Shown here in pieces: positions 8,452 to 17,203 of a stretch of 64,000 nt of DNA. The stretch is taken from positions 62,001 to 126,000 of the forward strand of contig JBIPLJ010000004.1 in assembly GCA_044368415.1 (NCBI GenBank), in the 5' to 3' direction. A program made the position numbers and the translations under genes. The notes under the pieces are model-generated. The model saw nothing but the letters and a program-made list of their open reading frames with translations. It was not told the DNA's origin and did not search any database. The stretch is from UBA4615 sp044368415 (GTDB lineage: Bacteria > Pseudomonadota > Gammaproteobacteria > Burkholderiales > Burkholderiaceae_E). Numbering within the stretch: the stretch's first letter is position 1; each line of letters begins with the position of its first letter.

Positions 8452-10356
8452 ATGGACAACGCCCGACGCGAGACGGCCCTGAGAGAGGCCTCGGTGCCCA
8501 CTCTGGTGATGTGCCTGGCGCAGATCACGCGCGACCCCCGCTGGCTGGAGGACCCCTTCCGTCCGAAGCGCGACATCTCGATCTTCGCCGAGCCCAGCGG
8601 CGGCCTCTCGCCGCAGGCGCAGCGGACCGTCCGCGAGGCGATGGCGCAGGTGCTCGACGAACTGGCCGACGGCCGCCGCACGCTGCCGCCGCTGCCCGAC
8701 GGCGAGGCGCTGCACCGGATGATGTCGGTGTGTGTCGGCGAGCACGTACCGCGCGAGTACACGGTCATGGCGATGGAGGAGATGGGCTTCGTCGACCGCG
8801 GCATCGGCTGGCGCGAGCCGCCCGCCCCGGAGTGCCTCGTGGCCTTCGAGACGCTGGTCGTGGGGGCCGGCTTCTCGGGCATCAGCGCGGCCTACCGGCT
8901 CGAGGCGCTCGGCATCCCGTTCCACATCGTCGAGAGGCTGCCCGACGTCGGCGGGGTCTGGCTCGAGAACGACTACCCCGAGGCCGGCGTCGACACGCCG
9001 AACCACTTCTACTCGTTCTCGTTCGCGCCGAACCTCGACTGGACCAGCAACTACTCCAAGCGCGACGAGGTTTGGGCCTACCAGCGCCGTGTGTTCGACG
9101 AGCTCGGGCTGCGGCGGTATGCCGAGTTCGACACCGAGGTGCTGTCGATGCACTGGAACGAGGGCGCCCATGCGTGGGACGTCATCACCCGTGCCGCGGG
9201 CGGCGCCAAGCGCACGCGCCGCTATCGCGCGGTCGTCACTGCCGTCGGCAACTTGAACCGCCCTAAGCTGGCTGCGATTCCGGGCCTGGACACCTTCACC
9301 GGCGAGGCGTGGCACTCGGCGCAGTGGAACCACGACGTGCCGCTCGAGGGTCAGGAGGTGGCGGTCGTCGGCACTGGTTCGAGCGCGATGCAGTTCCTGC
9401 GCACGGTCGCGCAGCAGGCCAAGAAGGTCACGATCTTCCAGCGCTCGCCGCAGTGGGCGCGCCCGCCGCAGGACTACCATGGCACGGTGAGCACCGAGTC
9501 GCGATGGCTGCTCGAGAACGTGCCGTACTACTACCCCTGGTACCGCTTTGGCCTGATGTGGCGCATGGGTGACGGGCTGCTGCCGACGGTGCGTCGCGAC
9601 CCGAACTGGCCGCACCCCGAACGTTCGATGAACTACCGCAACGACCGGCAGCGCGAGCAGCTTGCCGAGTACATGCTGAAGGAACTCGAAGGCCGCCCCG
9701 ACCTGATCGAGAAGTGCCTGCCCTCCTACCCGCCGTACGGCAAGCGGATCCTGATCGACAACCACTGGTTTGCGACGCTGGGCCGCGACAATGTCGAGCT
9801 GGTCACCGAGGCGGTCGAGCGCATCGAAGGCGACACGCTGATCACCTCGGGCGGCGCGCGCCACCGCGCCGACGTGTTGGTGCTGGCCACCGGCTTCGAG
9901 GTCGGCAAGCTGCTGTGGCCGATGGACATCCGCGGCCGCTCGGGCGTGGCCCTCGCGGACGTATGGGGCGATGACAACCCACGCGCCTACCTCGGGCTGA
10001 CGGTGCCCGACTTCCCGAACCTGTTCGTCATGTCCGGCCCGAACACCGGACTCGCCCACGGCGGCAGCATGATCTTCGTCGCCGAGTGCCAGGCCCGCTA
10101 CATCACCGCGATGCTGCGCGAGATGATCGAAGGCGGCCTGGCCGACGTCGAGGTCGAGCGCACGGTGCACGACGCCTTCAACGAGCGCGTCGACGCCGAA
10201 CATGCAGAACTGGTCTGGTCGCACCCGGGCATGAACAACTGGTACCGCAACCGCGCCGGCCGGGTGTTCATCCCCATGCCGTTTCGGCTGGTCGACTACT
10301 GGGCCATGACCACCGAGCCCCGGCTCGACGAGTACCGGATCAGCACCGGCGGCTGA
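8452..10356 (+). CDS. Baeyer-Villiger flavin monooxygenase, 4-hydroxyacetophenone monooxygenase-like
   Basis: A 634-residue NADPH-dependent class B flavoprotein monooxygenase, probably turning a ketone into an ester. It has an N-terminal extension of about 135 residues as in HAPMO-type enzymes, then the FAD site VVGAGFSGISAAYRL, the fingerprint FTGEAWHSAQWN near residue 285 (F-x-G-x3-H-x3-W), and the NADPH site VVGTGSSAMQFL near residue 306. ATG 8452 follows GAGGAGCAC. An open frame running upstream through the acyl-CoA dehydrogenase gene is a shadow. The downstream M20 hydrolase is 86 bp away. The long antisense frame over this gene is not coding. Confidence 0.93.
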   Translation: MDNARRETALREASVPTLVMCLAQITRDPRWLEDPFRPKRDISIFAEPSGGLSPQAQRTVREAMAQVLDELADGRRTLPPLPDGEALHRMMSVCVGEHVPREYTVMAMEEMGFVDRGIGWREPPAPECLVAFETLVVGAGFSGISAAYRLEALGIPFHIVERLPDVGGVWLENDYPEAGVDTPNHFYSFSFAPNLDWTSNYSKRDEVWAYQRRVFDELGLRRYAEFDTEVLSMHWNEGAHAWDVITRAAGGAKRTRRYRAVVTAVGNLNRPKLAAIPGLDTFTGEAWHSAQWNHDVPLEGQEVAVVGTGSSAMQFLRTVAQQAKKVTIFQRSPQWARPPQDYHGTVSTESRWLLENVPYYYPWYRFGLMWRMGDGLLPTVRRDPNWPHPERSMNYRNDRQREQLAEYMLKELEGRPDLIEKCLPSYPPYGKRILIDNHWFATLGRDNVELVTEAVERIEGDTLITSGGARHRADVLVLATGFEVGKLLWPMDIRGRSGVALADVWGDDNPRAYLGLTVPDFPNLFVMSGPNTGLAHGGSMIFVAECQARYITAMLREMIEGGLADVEVERTVHDAFNERVDAEHAELVWSHPGMNNWYRNRAGRVFIPMPFRLVDYWAMTTEPRLDEYRISTGG

Positions 10357-10442
10357 GGCGCGGGGCGCGCGGCGGAACGCGCCGAAGCCCCGCCCCGCGG
10401 TTCGCGATAGAGTCCGGTTTCTTGACACCAGGAGCCGGAACG

Positions 10443-11618
10443 ATGGGTGCGATCGAGGAACTGGGCCGCTATCTACCGCAGATGACCGAGTGGCGGCGGC
10501 ACATCCACCAGAACCCGGAGACCGCCTTCGAGGAGGTCGGCACCGCGGCCTTCGTCGCCGGGCGGCTGCGCGCCTTCGGCGTCGATGCCATCCACGAGGG
10601 CATCGCGAAGACAGGCGTGGTCGGGGTCATCAAGGCCGGCACCTCCGAGCGCGCGATCGGCCTGCGCGCCGACCTCGATGCGCTCGACATGCAGGAAGGC
10701 ACGGGCGTGGCCTGGGCCTCGAAGACCCCGGGCAAGCACCATGCATGCGGCCACGACGGCCACACCACCATGCTGCTGGGCGCCGCCCGCTACCTCGCCG
10801 CCACCCGCGCCTTCGACGGCACCGTCTACCTGATCTTCCAGCCGGCCGAGGAGAACGAGGGCGGCGGTCGCGCGATGGTCGAGGAAGGCCTCTTCGAGCG
10901 CTTCCCCGTGGAGTCGGTCTTCGGGATGCACAACATCCCGGGCATGGAGGCCGGCACCTTCGCCATCCGCCCGGGTCCGATGATGGCGTCCTACGACATC
11001 TTCGAGATCACGCTGACCGGGCGCGGCTCTCACGGCGCGATGCCGCACCATGGCATCGATCCAATCACCACCGGCTCGGAGTTAGTGCAGAAGCTGCAGA
11101 CCATCGTCAGCCGCAACGTCGATCCGCTCGAGCCGGCGGTGCTGTCGGTCACCAAGTTCCACTCGGGCACCGCCTGGAACATCATCCCCAACGAGGCGGT
11201 GATCGGCGGCACGGTGCGCGCGTTCAGCGAGGCCGTGCAGACGCAAGTCGAGCAGCGTATCCGCGAGCTGTGCGCGGGTACGGCGCTGTCACACGGCGCG
11301 ACGATCTCGGTGCGCTACGAGCGCCGCTACCCGCCGACGGTCAACACTTCGGCCGAGGCGCAGCTGTGCGCGTCGGTGGCGGCGTCGCTGGTCGGCACCG
11401 AGCGCGTCAAGCGCGAGCTCAAGCCGGCGATGGGCTCGGAGGACTTCGCCTGGATGCTGCGGGCGCGGCCGGGTGCCTACATGTGGCTGGGCAACGGCAC
11501 GGGCTCGGTGGGCGGCTGCATGGTGCACAACCCGGGCTACGACTTCAACGACGCGGTGCTGCCGATCGGGGCGGCGTATTGGGTGCGGCTGGCGGAGACG
11601 GCGCTGGGGAAGCGTTGA
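10443..11618 (+). CDS. M20 family amidohydrolase (hippurate hydrolase-like)
   Basis: A 391-residue metallopeptidase-fold amidohydrolase that should release an acid from an N-acyl amino acid or similar amide. The metal and catalytic motifs are visible: RHIHQNPETAFEE, GLRADLDALDM, HACGHDGHTTMLLGAA, FQPAEENEGGG, GMHNIPGME and the C-terminal AMGSEDFAWML. ATG 10443 follows CCAGGAGCCGG. The preceding ACAD and monooxygenase are on the same strand. GATAGAGT at about 10407 may be a -10 element, implying its own promoter. Confidence 0.92.
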   Translation: MGAIEELGRYLPQMTEWRRHIHQNPETAFEEVGTAAFVAGRLRAFGVDAIHEGIAKTGVVGVIKAGTSERAIGLRADLDALDMQEGTGVAWASKTPGKHHACGHDGHTTMLLGAARYLAATRAFDGTVYLIFQPAEENEGGGRAMVEEGLFERFPVESVFGMHNIPGMEAGTFAIRPGPMMASYDIFEITLTGRGSHGAMPHHGIDPITTGSELVQKLQTIVSRNVDPLEPAVLSVTKFHSGTAWNIIPNEAVIGGTVRAFSEAVQTQVEQRIRELCAGTALSHGATISVRYERRYPPTVNTSAEAQLCASVAASLVGTERVKRELKPAMGSEDFAWMLRARPGAYMWLGNGTGSVGGCMVHNPGYDFNDAVLPIGAAYWVRLAETALGKR

Positions 11619-11697
11619 GTTCGCGGCGGGTTCTCGGGTTCTCGGGTTCCCGTCTCGCGCAGGCGCCCGACGGGCCGGGGCAAGAACCCCCGCCTGG

Positions 11698-11772
11698 TTC
11701 GCGATGCTGTTCATGGTGATGCTGTTCCCGGGGCTGACGACCTGGCTGCCGTCGGTACTGATGGGCAAATAG
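11698..11772 (+). pseudogene. C-terminal scrap of a TRAP transporter large permease (DctM-like)
   Basis: Twenty-four codons ending at a TAG read AWFAMLFMVMLFPGLTTWLP then SVLMGK, which resembles the last transmembrane helix and tail of DctM proteins (FP-x4-WLP-x-LLMG). Nothing upstream in this frame resembles DctM, so only the 3' tip remains. It implies a TRAP importer was once downstream of the amidohydrolase. Based on memory of the family, not on a search. Confidence 0.4.
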
Positions 11773-11915
11773 TCGGCTGCGGGCGCGCGGACCCGCGTCG
11801 TTCGCGCGAACCGCGCGTCCGTGGTCGAATAGGGGTCCCGCCGACGGGAAGCGTGCCGCCCCGCCCGCCCGTGCACCGGGGACGCCGACTGTCGGCGTCC
11901 CGCTACGAGGACGAC

Positions 11916-12659
11916 ATGGAAGTCAAGCTGGACAAAAAGTACCCGGTCGCCGCGACCGTGGAGCAGGCCTGGACCGTGCTCGCCGATGTGCGGGCGACCG
12001 CCGCATGCATGCCCGGCGCGCAGATCACCGAGCAGGTCGACGCCACGCACTTCAAGGGCGCGGTCAAGAGCAAGGTCGGCCCGGCGACGATGAGCTTCGC
12101 CGGGACCATCGAGGTGCTCGAGCTCGAGCCGTCGACGCGGACGCTGCGCATGCTCGGCGCGGGCGCCGACAAGTCAGGCTCCTCGGCCTCGATGGACCTG
12201 ACCGCACGCGTGGTGGCCGCCGACGGCGGCGGCTCGACGCTCGAAGGCGGGGCCGTGATCAAGGTCAACGGCAAGCTCGCGCAGTTCGGCAACCGGCTGC
12301 TGGTGCCGGTGGCCGACGCGATGCTCATGCAGTTCGCCGAGCGGTTCCGCGCGGCGGCGGCCGCGGTGCCGGTGGCGGGCTTGGTAGCCGCAGCGCAGGT
12401 GGCGGGCGACGAGGTGGCGGGCGACGGGGTGGCGGGCGACGCGGCGGCGGGCGACGCGGCGGCGGCGTCGGGTGCGGCGGTCGCGGCGGGTGCGAGGGCC
12501 CCGTCAGGGACGGCCGCGCCGACGCCGCCTAAGCCGCCGACCGCTGCGGCACATTCGCCTGTCGCGCCTGTCGCGCCGGCGCCCAACGAGCTGAACGCGC
12601 TCGGGCTGATCTGGACCGTCATCAAGGGCTGGTTCGCCGGTCTGTTCGGCAAGCGGTGA
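11916..12659 (+). CDS. CoxG-like SRPBCC family protein
   Basis: A 247-residue protein whose first 150 residues match the carbon monoxide dehydrogenase accessory (CoxG) fold: EVKLDKKYPVAATVEQAWTVL, then CMPGAQITE, FKGAVKSKVGP, GTIEVLELEPSTRTL and LEGGAVIKVNGKLAQFGNRLL. An Ala/Pro/Gly/Asp-rich linker follows, and the C-terminus (LIWTVIKGWFAGLFGKR) is a short hydrophobic anchor, as in CoxG, which recruits CoxDE to the membrane. The linker carries a 15-nt tandem repeat. The stop overlaps the start of the MobA-like gene. No CODH structural genes are in view. Confidence 0.85.
   Translation: MEVKLDKKYPVAATVEQAWTVLADVRATAACMPGAQITEQVDATHFKGAVKSKVGPATMSFAGTIEVLELEPSTRTLRMLGAGADKSGSSASMDLTARVVAADGGGSTLEGGAVIKVNGKLAQFGNRLLVPVADAMLMQFAERFRAAAAAVPVAGLVAAAQVAGDEVAGDGVAGDAAAGDAAAASGAAVAAGARAPSGTAAPTPPKPPTAAAHSPVAPVAPAPNELNALGLIWTVIKGWFAGLFGKR
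12398..12457 (+). repeat. 15-nt tandem repeat (4 units) inside the CoxG-like gene
   Basis: Four head-to-tail copies of GGTGGCGGGCGACGN, the last slightly diverged, encode VAGDE, VAGDG, VAGDA and AAGDA in the linker. Being in-frame (15 nt), copy-number change would lengthen or shorten the linker without a frameshift. Confidence 0.8.
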
Positions 12660-13303
12660 CATCCGCCGCTGCGCGCGGGACGATCGGCGCGGTACTGCTC
12701 GCCGCGGGCAGCGGGTCTCGGATGGGCATGCGTCCGAAGTCGCTGCTGGAGCTCGACGGCGTGCCGCTGATCGCCCGCCAGCTGGGCGGGCTTGCGGACG
12801 CCGGGGTCGACGAGGTGGTGGTGGTGCTCGGCCATCACGCGGCGCGGATCGAGCCGATCGTGCGGCGCTTCCCGGTGACGCTCGTGCACAACCCAGATCC
12901 CGATGCGGGGCCGGTGTCGTCGCAGCGGATCGGCCTGGCGGCCCTCGGCGGCGGTCACGCCGCGGTCATCATCGCGCTGGCCGACCAGCCCTCGATACAG
13001 GCCCGGGACATCGTCGCGCTGCTCGATGCCTGGGCGGGGCGGCCCGAAGGCGCCGCGGTGGTGTTCCCGCGGGTCGACGGCGAGCGAGGCAATCCGGTGG
13101 TCATCGGTGCCGAGGTCCGCGAGCAGGTGTTGGCCGCGCCGCCGAATGTCGGCTGCCGGCAGTGGCAGGACGCGCATCCCGAGGCTATCGCCCCCTTCGA
13201 GACCGGCAACCGCCACTACCGGCTCGACGTGGATTCTCCCGAGGACCTCGAGCGTTTCGAACGCGAGACCGGGCAGGCGCTGCACTGGCCGGCCGGGCTC
13301 TAA
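12656..13303 (+). CDS. MobA-like NTP transferase (molybdenum cofactor cytidylyl/guanylyltransferase family)
   Basis: A 215-residue nucleotidyltransferase with the signature LAAGSGSRMGMRPKSLLELDG (residues 15-35), the NPDPDAGPVSSQRIGL segment and ALADQPSI, which match MocA/MobA-like enzymes that add CMP or GMP to molybdopterin. The GTG start overlaps the CoxG-like stop by 3 bases (GTGA), so they are coupled. In CODH clusters CoxG and a MobA-like protein serve maturation of molybdenum hydroxylases; here no hydroxylase subunits are nearby. Confidence 0.88.
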   Translation: MTSAAARGTIGAVLLAAGSGSRMGMRPKSLLELDGVPLIARQLGGLADAGVDEVVVVLGHHAARIEPIVRRFPVTLVHNPDPDAGPVSSQRIGLAALGGGHAAVIIALADQPSIQARDIVALLDAWAGRPEGAAVVFPRVDGERGNPVVIGAEVREQVLAAPPNVGCRQWQDAHPEAIAPFETGNRHYRLDVDSPEDLERFERETGQALHWPAGL

Positions 13304-13374
13304 GGCTGAGGCCGGGCCTCGGGCCTGGACTCCGGGACACAAGGTCCGGACCGCTCCGTGCGCGCGGTGCCGGC

Positions 13375-13860
13375 TCAGCGGCGCTGCGCTGCGGGCGTGG
13401 ACGCCGATACCGACACCGACACCGACGCCGAAGGTGCCACCGCCCGGGCCGCTGCCCGGGCCCGGTCGAACTCCGGTCCCCAGGACGGGTGCCCGGTCTC
13501 GGCGGGCGCAAGCCCGAACGACGGATCGAGCGCCAGCAGCGCGTCGAAGCTGCGCCGACACGCCAGGCGCCGGCCGGCGACACACTGCGCGAAGGCCAGC
13601 GTCTTGAGCGATTGGGCGCGCACCGCGGGACCGTCGGCGACGATCTCGGGCGACTCCTGGATCATCCGGATCGCCTCGGCGAACTTGCCCTGCTCTAATT
13701 GAGCGACCGCGCGATCGAGCGCCTTGCGGCCCTCGGTGGGCTCGGGGGGACGCATCGGCACGGCGGCACCGCCCTCCGCGCCCGGCTGAGCCATTCCCGC
13801 GCAGCCGGCAAGCACCAGCGTCGCCCAGACCGTCACGAACGTTGCCAGGCGGCGCATCAT
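13375..13860 (-). CDS. Lipoprotein with TPR-like region
   Basis: A 161-residue predicted lipoprotein. The N-terminus (MMRRLATFVTVWATLVLAGC) has a lipobox (LAGC) with cysteine about residue 20. The middle (RKALDRAVAQLEQGKFAEAIRMI...KTLAFAQCVAGRRLACRRSFDALLALDPSF) looks like tetratricopeptide helices. The tail is rich in Ala, Ser and Val. The start overlaps the kinase stop, making it the third gene of a coupled signalling operon. Similar TPR lipoproteins are found next to T6SS genes (TssQ-like), but no T6SS gene is here, so I do not assign that role. Confidence 0.75.
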   Translation of the reverse strand: MMRRLATFVTVWATLVLAGCAGMAQPGAEGGAAVPMRPPEPTEGRKALDRAVAQLEQGKFAEAIRMIQESPEIVADGPAVRAQSLKTLAFAQCVAGRRLACRRSFDALLALDPSFGLAPAETGHPSWGPEFDRARAAARAVAPSASVSVSVSASTPAAQRR

Positions 13861-15320
13861 CGCTTCTCCGATGCCGTGAAACGGTGATTCAGGTCCAGCG
13901 TCTGCCCGGCCTTTACATCGAGACGACGCACGACCGTCTCGCCGCCGGGATTGCGCAGCTCGATGCGGCGCTCGCCGGGGGCGAGCGGGATGGACATGGA
14001 GGGCGGCGTGACGGCGCGCTTGCTGCCGTCGACCCACACCTCGGCCCAGGGCGACACCGCCAGGCGCAGTGTCGCGGGCTTCGGGGGCGCCGGCCGGGGG
14101 GCAGCGGTCGCGGCAGCGGACGCCGGCCCGCCGGACGGGTCGGGCGGGAGGAGCACCGCGGCCCGCTCGTCGATCGGCAGATCCGAGGGGGCGCTCGGCG
14201 GCTCGGCAATGAGCCACATGCCGACGCTGACCGCCAGCACGGCCAGCATCGCCACGGTGGCGATCGACAGGCCGACGATGCGGCGCGCGCGGCCCCGGTC
14301 GACGGCGCGCCGGCCGCCGCTGCGGCGCCGGTCGGTGCCGTCGTGCACGGTGCCATCCTCGGCCGCGACGCGCGCGGCCTCTAGGGGATCGACGGCCAGG
14401 CCCAGACGCTCGCGCAGGTCGGCAGCCGTGGCCGGACGGTCCTTGGGGCGCAGCGCCATCGCCGCGTCGATCGCGGCGCCGAACTGCGGCCCGATACGGT
14501 CCGGGCAGCGCTGCGCGAGCGCCACGCGGGAGTCGCGCATCACACGCATCGGCGACGGCGGCGGGGCCTCGCCGCAGGCGGCATGGTGCAGCGTCGCGCC
14601 CAGCGCGTAGACGTCGGACCAGGGCCCGACCGGGCAGTCGGGATCGTGTGCGTACTGCTCGATCGGCGCGTAGCCGGCCTTGAGCATGACGGTGGTGGCA
14701 CGCACGCGGTCGCCGATCTCGCGCCGCGCGGCACCCAGGTCGAGCAGCACCGCGCCCGACTCGGGGCGCAGGATCACGTTGTCGGGCGCGACGTCGCGAT
14801 GGATCGTCCCGCAGGCGTGCAGCGCGGCGAGCGCATCCAGCAGCGGCTCGGCGATCGCGCGCAGCGCGGGCTCGTCGAGCCCGTCGGGATGGCAGGCGAT
14901 CACGCGCTCGAGGGTCGGCCCCTCGTACAGTGGCATCGCCATGTACGCGGTGCCCTGCTCCTCCCAGGCGTCGAGCACCTCGACGAGCGCGGGATGGCGC
15001 ACGCGAACCAGCAGCCGGGCCTCCTCGACGAAGGCCCGCAGGCCCGCGGCGTAGGTCTCGGCGCCGGCCGGCGTGACCGCGCCGAGCGAGCCGTCCTCGC
15101 GGCGCGCCGCGAGCTGCGCCGGCAGGTACTCCTTGATGGCGACCGCCGGGCCGCCGGCGCCGTCGTCGGCCCGGTAGACGATGCCGAAGCCGCCCTGGCC
15201 GAGCACGGCGCGCACGAACCAGCCGCGCAGCGGCGCGCCGACGGGCAGCGACAGTGGCAGCGGCGGGCCCGCGATCACGGCGGGCGTATCGGAGGGCGGC
15301 GCCTGCAGATGGGCGTTCAT
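13857..15320 (-). CDS. Membrane Ser/Thr protein kinase with C-terminal PEGA-like domain
   Basis: A 487-residue Hanks-type kinase. The glycine loop is LGQGGFGIVY (residues 40-49), the ATP lysine K63 (AIKEYLP), the catalytic loop HRDVAPDN (174-181) and the metal motif DLG (194-196, in place of DFG). A single transmembrane helix spans about 349-371. The extracytoplasmic part (RLAVSPWAEVWVDGSKRAVTPP...LAPGERRIELRNPG) is a PEGA-like beta domain. It overlaps the GGDEF/EAL gene upstream by 4 bp and the lipoprotein gene downstream, so the three proteins are probably made together. The kinase looks active. Substrates are unknown. Confidence 0.9.
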   Translation of the reverse strand: MNAHLQAPPSDTPAVIAGPPLPLSLPVGAPLRGWFVRAVLGQGGFGIVYRADDGAGGPAVAIKEYLPAQLAARREDGSLGAVTPAGAETYAAGLRAFVEEARLLVRVRHPALVEVLDAWEEQGTAYMAMPLYEGPTLERVIACHPDGLDEPALRAIAEPLLDALAALHACGTIHRDVAPDNVILRPESGAVLLDLGAARREIGDRVRATTVMLKAGYAPIEQYAHDPDCPVGPWSDVYALGATLHHAACGEAPPPSPMRVMRDSRVALAQRCPDRIGPQFGAAIDAAMALRPKDRPATAADLRERLGLAVDPLEAARVAAEDGTVHDGTDRRRSGGRRAVDRGRARRIVGLSIATVAMLAVLAVSVGMWLIAEPPSAPSDLPIDERAAVLLPPDPSGGPASAAATAAPRPAPPKPATLRLAVSPWAEVWVDGSKRAVTPPSMSIPLAPGERRIELRNPGGETVVRRLDVKAGQTLDLNHRFTASEKR

Positions 15321-17203
15321 CGGAGCGCCTCGGCGTGGCGGGCGGCATCGCGCTCGGCCAGGGCGAGCGGCGCGGCGCCCGCGGCATGCGCCGCGGCGGC
15401 GCGCGCCTCGTGCAGCGGTTCGAGCGTGACCGGCCGCTCGAGCCAGGTTTCGATCGCGACCGGCCGCTCGAAGAGGTAGCCCTGCGCGTAGTCGACGTCG
15501 AGCTCGAGCAAGGTGCGCAGCGTCGCCGGTGCCTCGACCCATTCGGCCAGGCAGCTCATGCCGAGCTCGTGGGCGAGCCGCGCGATCGCCTGCACGATGC
15601 CGCGCTGGCGCGGATCGCGTTCGAGGCCGACCACGAACTGACCGTCGATCTTGATCATCGAGGCGGGCAGGTGTTTGAGGTAGGCGAACGAGGTGTAGCC
15701 GGCGCCGAAGTCGTCGAGCGCGATCGAGGCACCGGCCTCGCGGAACGCGTCGATGAAGCGTCGCGCGCCGCGCAGGTCGTAGACCGCCACCGACTCGGTG
15801 ATCTCCAGCAGCAGCTTGCCGGCGATGTCGCGGTGCGCGCGCAGCATAGCGACCGCATCGCGCACGAAACGCTCGTCGTTCAGCGAGGGGCCGCTCAGGT
15901 TGACGGCATAGAACTCGACGCCCTCAGCGTGTTCGGGATGGGCCGCGAGATGCTCGACGGTCTGCTCCAGCACGAACCGGTCGATCAGCGGCATACCACC
16001 CGAGCGCTCGGCGGCCTCGAGCAGCCGCGCCGGCCCCTCGATACGACCGTCGTCGCCGAGCGTGCGCAGCAGCACCTCGAACGATGCCGGCCGTGCCGCA
16101 CGGATCGGTACGATCGGCTGTGCGTACAGCCGAAGCCGCTCGACCGGCAGCCGGGACTTGAGCAGCGAGCCGAGCCGCACGACCTCGCGCAGCTCGTCGA
16201 GCGCCTTGGCATCGGGGCGCACCGCGGTGATCCGCGCGCGCCCGCCGCGTTTGCTGCGCGCGCAGGCCTCCTCGGCCAGGGTCAGCGCCTCGCGGGTCCG
16301 CATCGGCGCAGCCACCTCGACGATACCCAGGCTCGCCTCCACCGACAGTCGCAGGCCGTCGCCGAGGAAGGGCGAGGCGGTCAACGCCTCCAGCATCTCG
16401 ACCGCCACCCGATGGGCCGCATCCAGGTCGTGGCCGGGCAGCAGCGCGACATACTCGTCGCCACCGATCCGCGCGAGCGCCGCATCCTCGGGCAGCACCG
16501 CATCGAGCCGCTCGGCGACCTCGACCACCACCGCGTCGCCGACGCCGTGGCCGAAGACGTCGTTGATCGCCTTGAAGCGGTCCAGGTCGATGTACACGAG
16601 GCCGGCCGGGCCGGACGCGTCGCCCGCCAGCAGCCCGTCGAGCGCCCGCTCGAGGCCGCGGCGGTTGAGCCGCTCGGTCAGCACGTCGTGATGCGCCATG
16701 TACTCGAGCGACTCGGTCATGCGGCTGCGCTCGGACACGTCGACCAGCGAGATCTCGACCGCGTCGCCGACCGCCGAGGCATCGACCGTCCAGACCCGCT
16801 GGGCGTCGCCGGTGCCTGCGCGCAGCTCGACCCGGTGCACGCCGCGGCGCGCCACCTCGGCGAGCAGCGAGGCGGCCGGCGCCTCGCCCATCACCATCGC
16901 AAGCGTGTTGACCCGGCCCTTGCGCAGCCGGTCGGCGAAACCGATGTCGGCCCGGTCGTTCCAGCGCAGCACGGTACCGGCGGCGTCCGTCGAGACCAGT
17001 GCGACCGGCGCGCTGTAGTAGAGGTGGCGATAGTGGCGCGCCGACTCGATCGCCCGGCGATGGGTGTCGTCGACCCCGGTCACGCCGGACACATCGAGTC
17101 GCGCTCCGGCGCCGAAGCGCGAGAGGTGCGCGACGGCCGAGGCGAGCGTGCTCAGCGGCGAAGGCCGCCTGCTGGCCGGAGCGGTATCCGGTGGGCTGTC
17201 CAA
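15317..17203 (-). CDS. PAS-GGDEF-EAL cyclic-di-GMP signalling protein
   Basis: About 628 residues. A PAS-like sensor region (YRHLYYSAPVALVSTDAAGTVLRWN) is followed by a GGDEF domain with RIGGDEYVALL and then an EAL domain with SFEVLLR, NLSGPSL, EITESV, DDFGAGYTSFAYLK, IKIDGQFV and AQGYLFERP. Metal-binding and base residues of the phosphodiesterase appear intact, while the cyclase motif has Tyr for the last Phe. No transmembrane helix is seen. TTG 17203 is preferred because GGAG lies five bases upstream and the 42 codons before it (to an ATG at 17329) are Arg/Gly/Ser-rich and look non-coding. Stop overlaps the kinase start. Confidence 0.88.
   Translation of the reverse strand: MDSPPDTAPASRRPSPLSTLASAVAHLSRFGAGARLDVSGVTGVDDTHRRAIESARHYRHLYYSAPVALVSTDAAGTVLRWNDRADIGFADRLRKGRVNTLAMVMGEAPAASLLAEVARRGVHRVELRAGTGDAQRVWTVDASAVGDAVEISLVDVSERSRMTESLEYMAHHDVLTERLNRRGLERALDGLLAGDASGPAGLVYIDLDRFKAINDVFGHGVGDAVVVEVAERLDAVLPEDAALARIGGDEYVALLPGHDLDAAHRVAVEMLEALTASPFLGDGLRLSVEASLGIVEVAAPMRTREALTLAEEACARSKRGGRARITAVRPDAKALDELREVVRLGSLLKSRLPVERLRLYAQPIVPIRAARPASFEVLLRTLGDDGRIEGPARLLEAAERSGGMPLIDRFVLEQTVEHLAAHPEHAEGVEFYAVNLSGPSLNDERFVRDAVAMLRAHRDIAGKLLLEITESVAVYDLRGARRFIDAFREAGASIALDDFGAGYTSFAYLKHLPASMIKIDGQFVVGLERDPRQRGIVQAIARLAHELGMSCLAEWVEAPATLRTLLELDVDYAQGYLFERPVAIETWLERPVTLEPLHEARAAAAHAAGAAPLALAERDAARHAEALR

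Noticed and set aside
8275..10428. 717-codon open frame antisense to the Baeyer-Villiger monooxygenase gene
   Set aside because: High GC leaves long stop-free antisense frames. The product is Arg/Val/His/Gly-rich with no domain, and the sense strand encodes a full, well-conserved enzyme.
11800..11811. GTTCGCGCGAAC perfect palindrome upstream of the CoxG-like gene
   Set aside because: Short GC palindromes are common at this base composition. No regulator is adjacent, so I do not call it an operator.
13375..13860. Type VI secretion locus suggested by the TPR lipoprotein
   Set aside because: No Tss structural gene is nearby; the neighbours are a kinase and a GGDEF/EAL protein.
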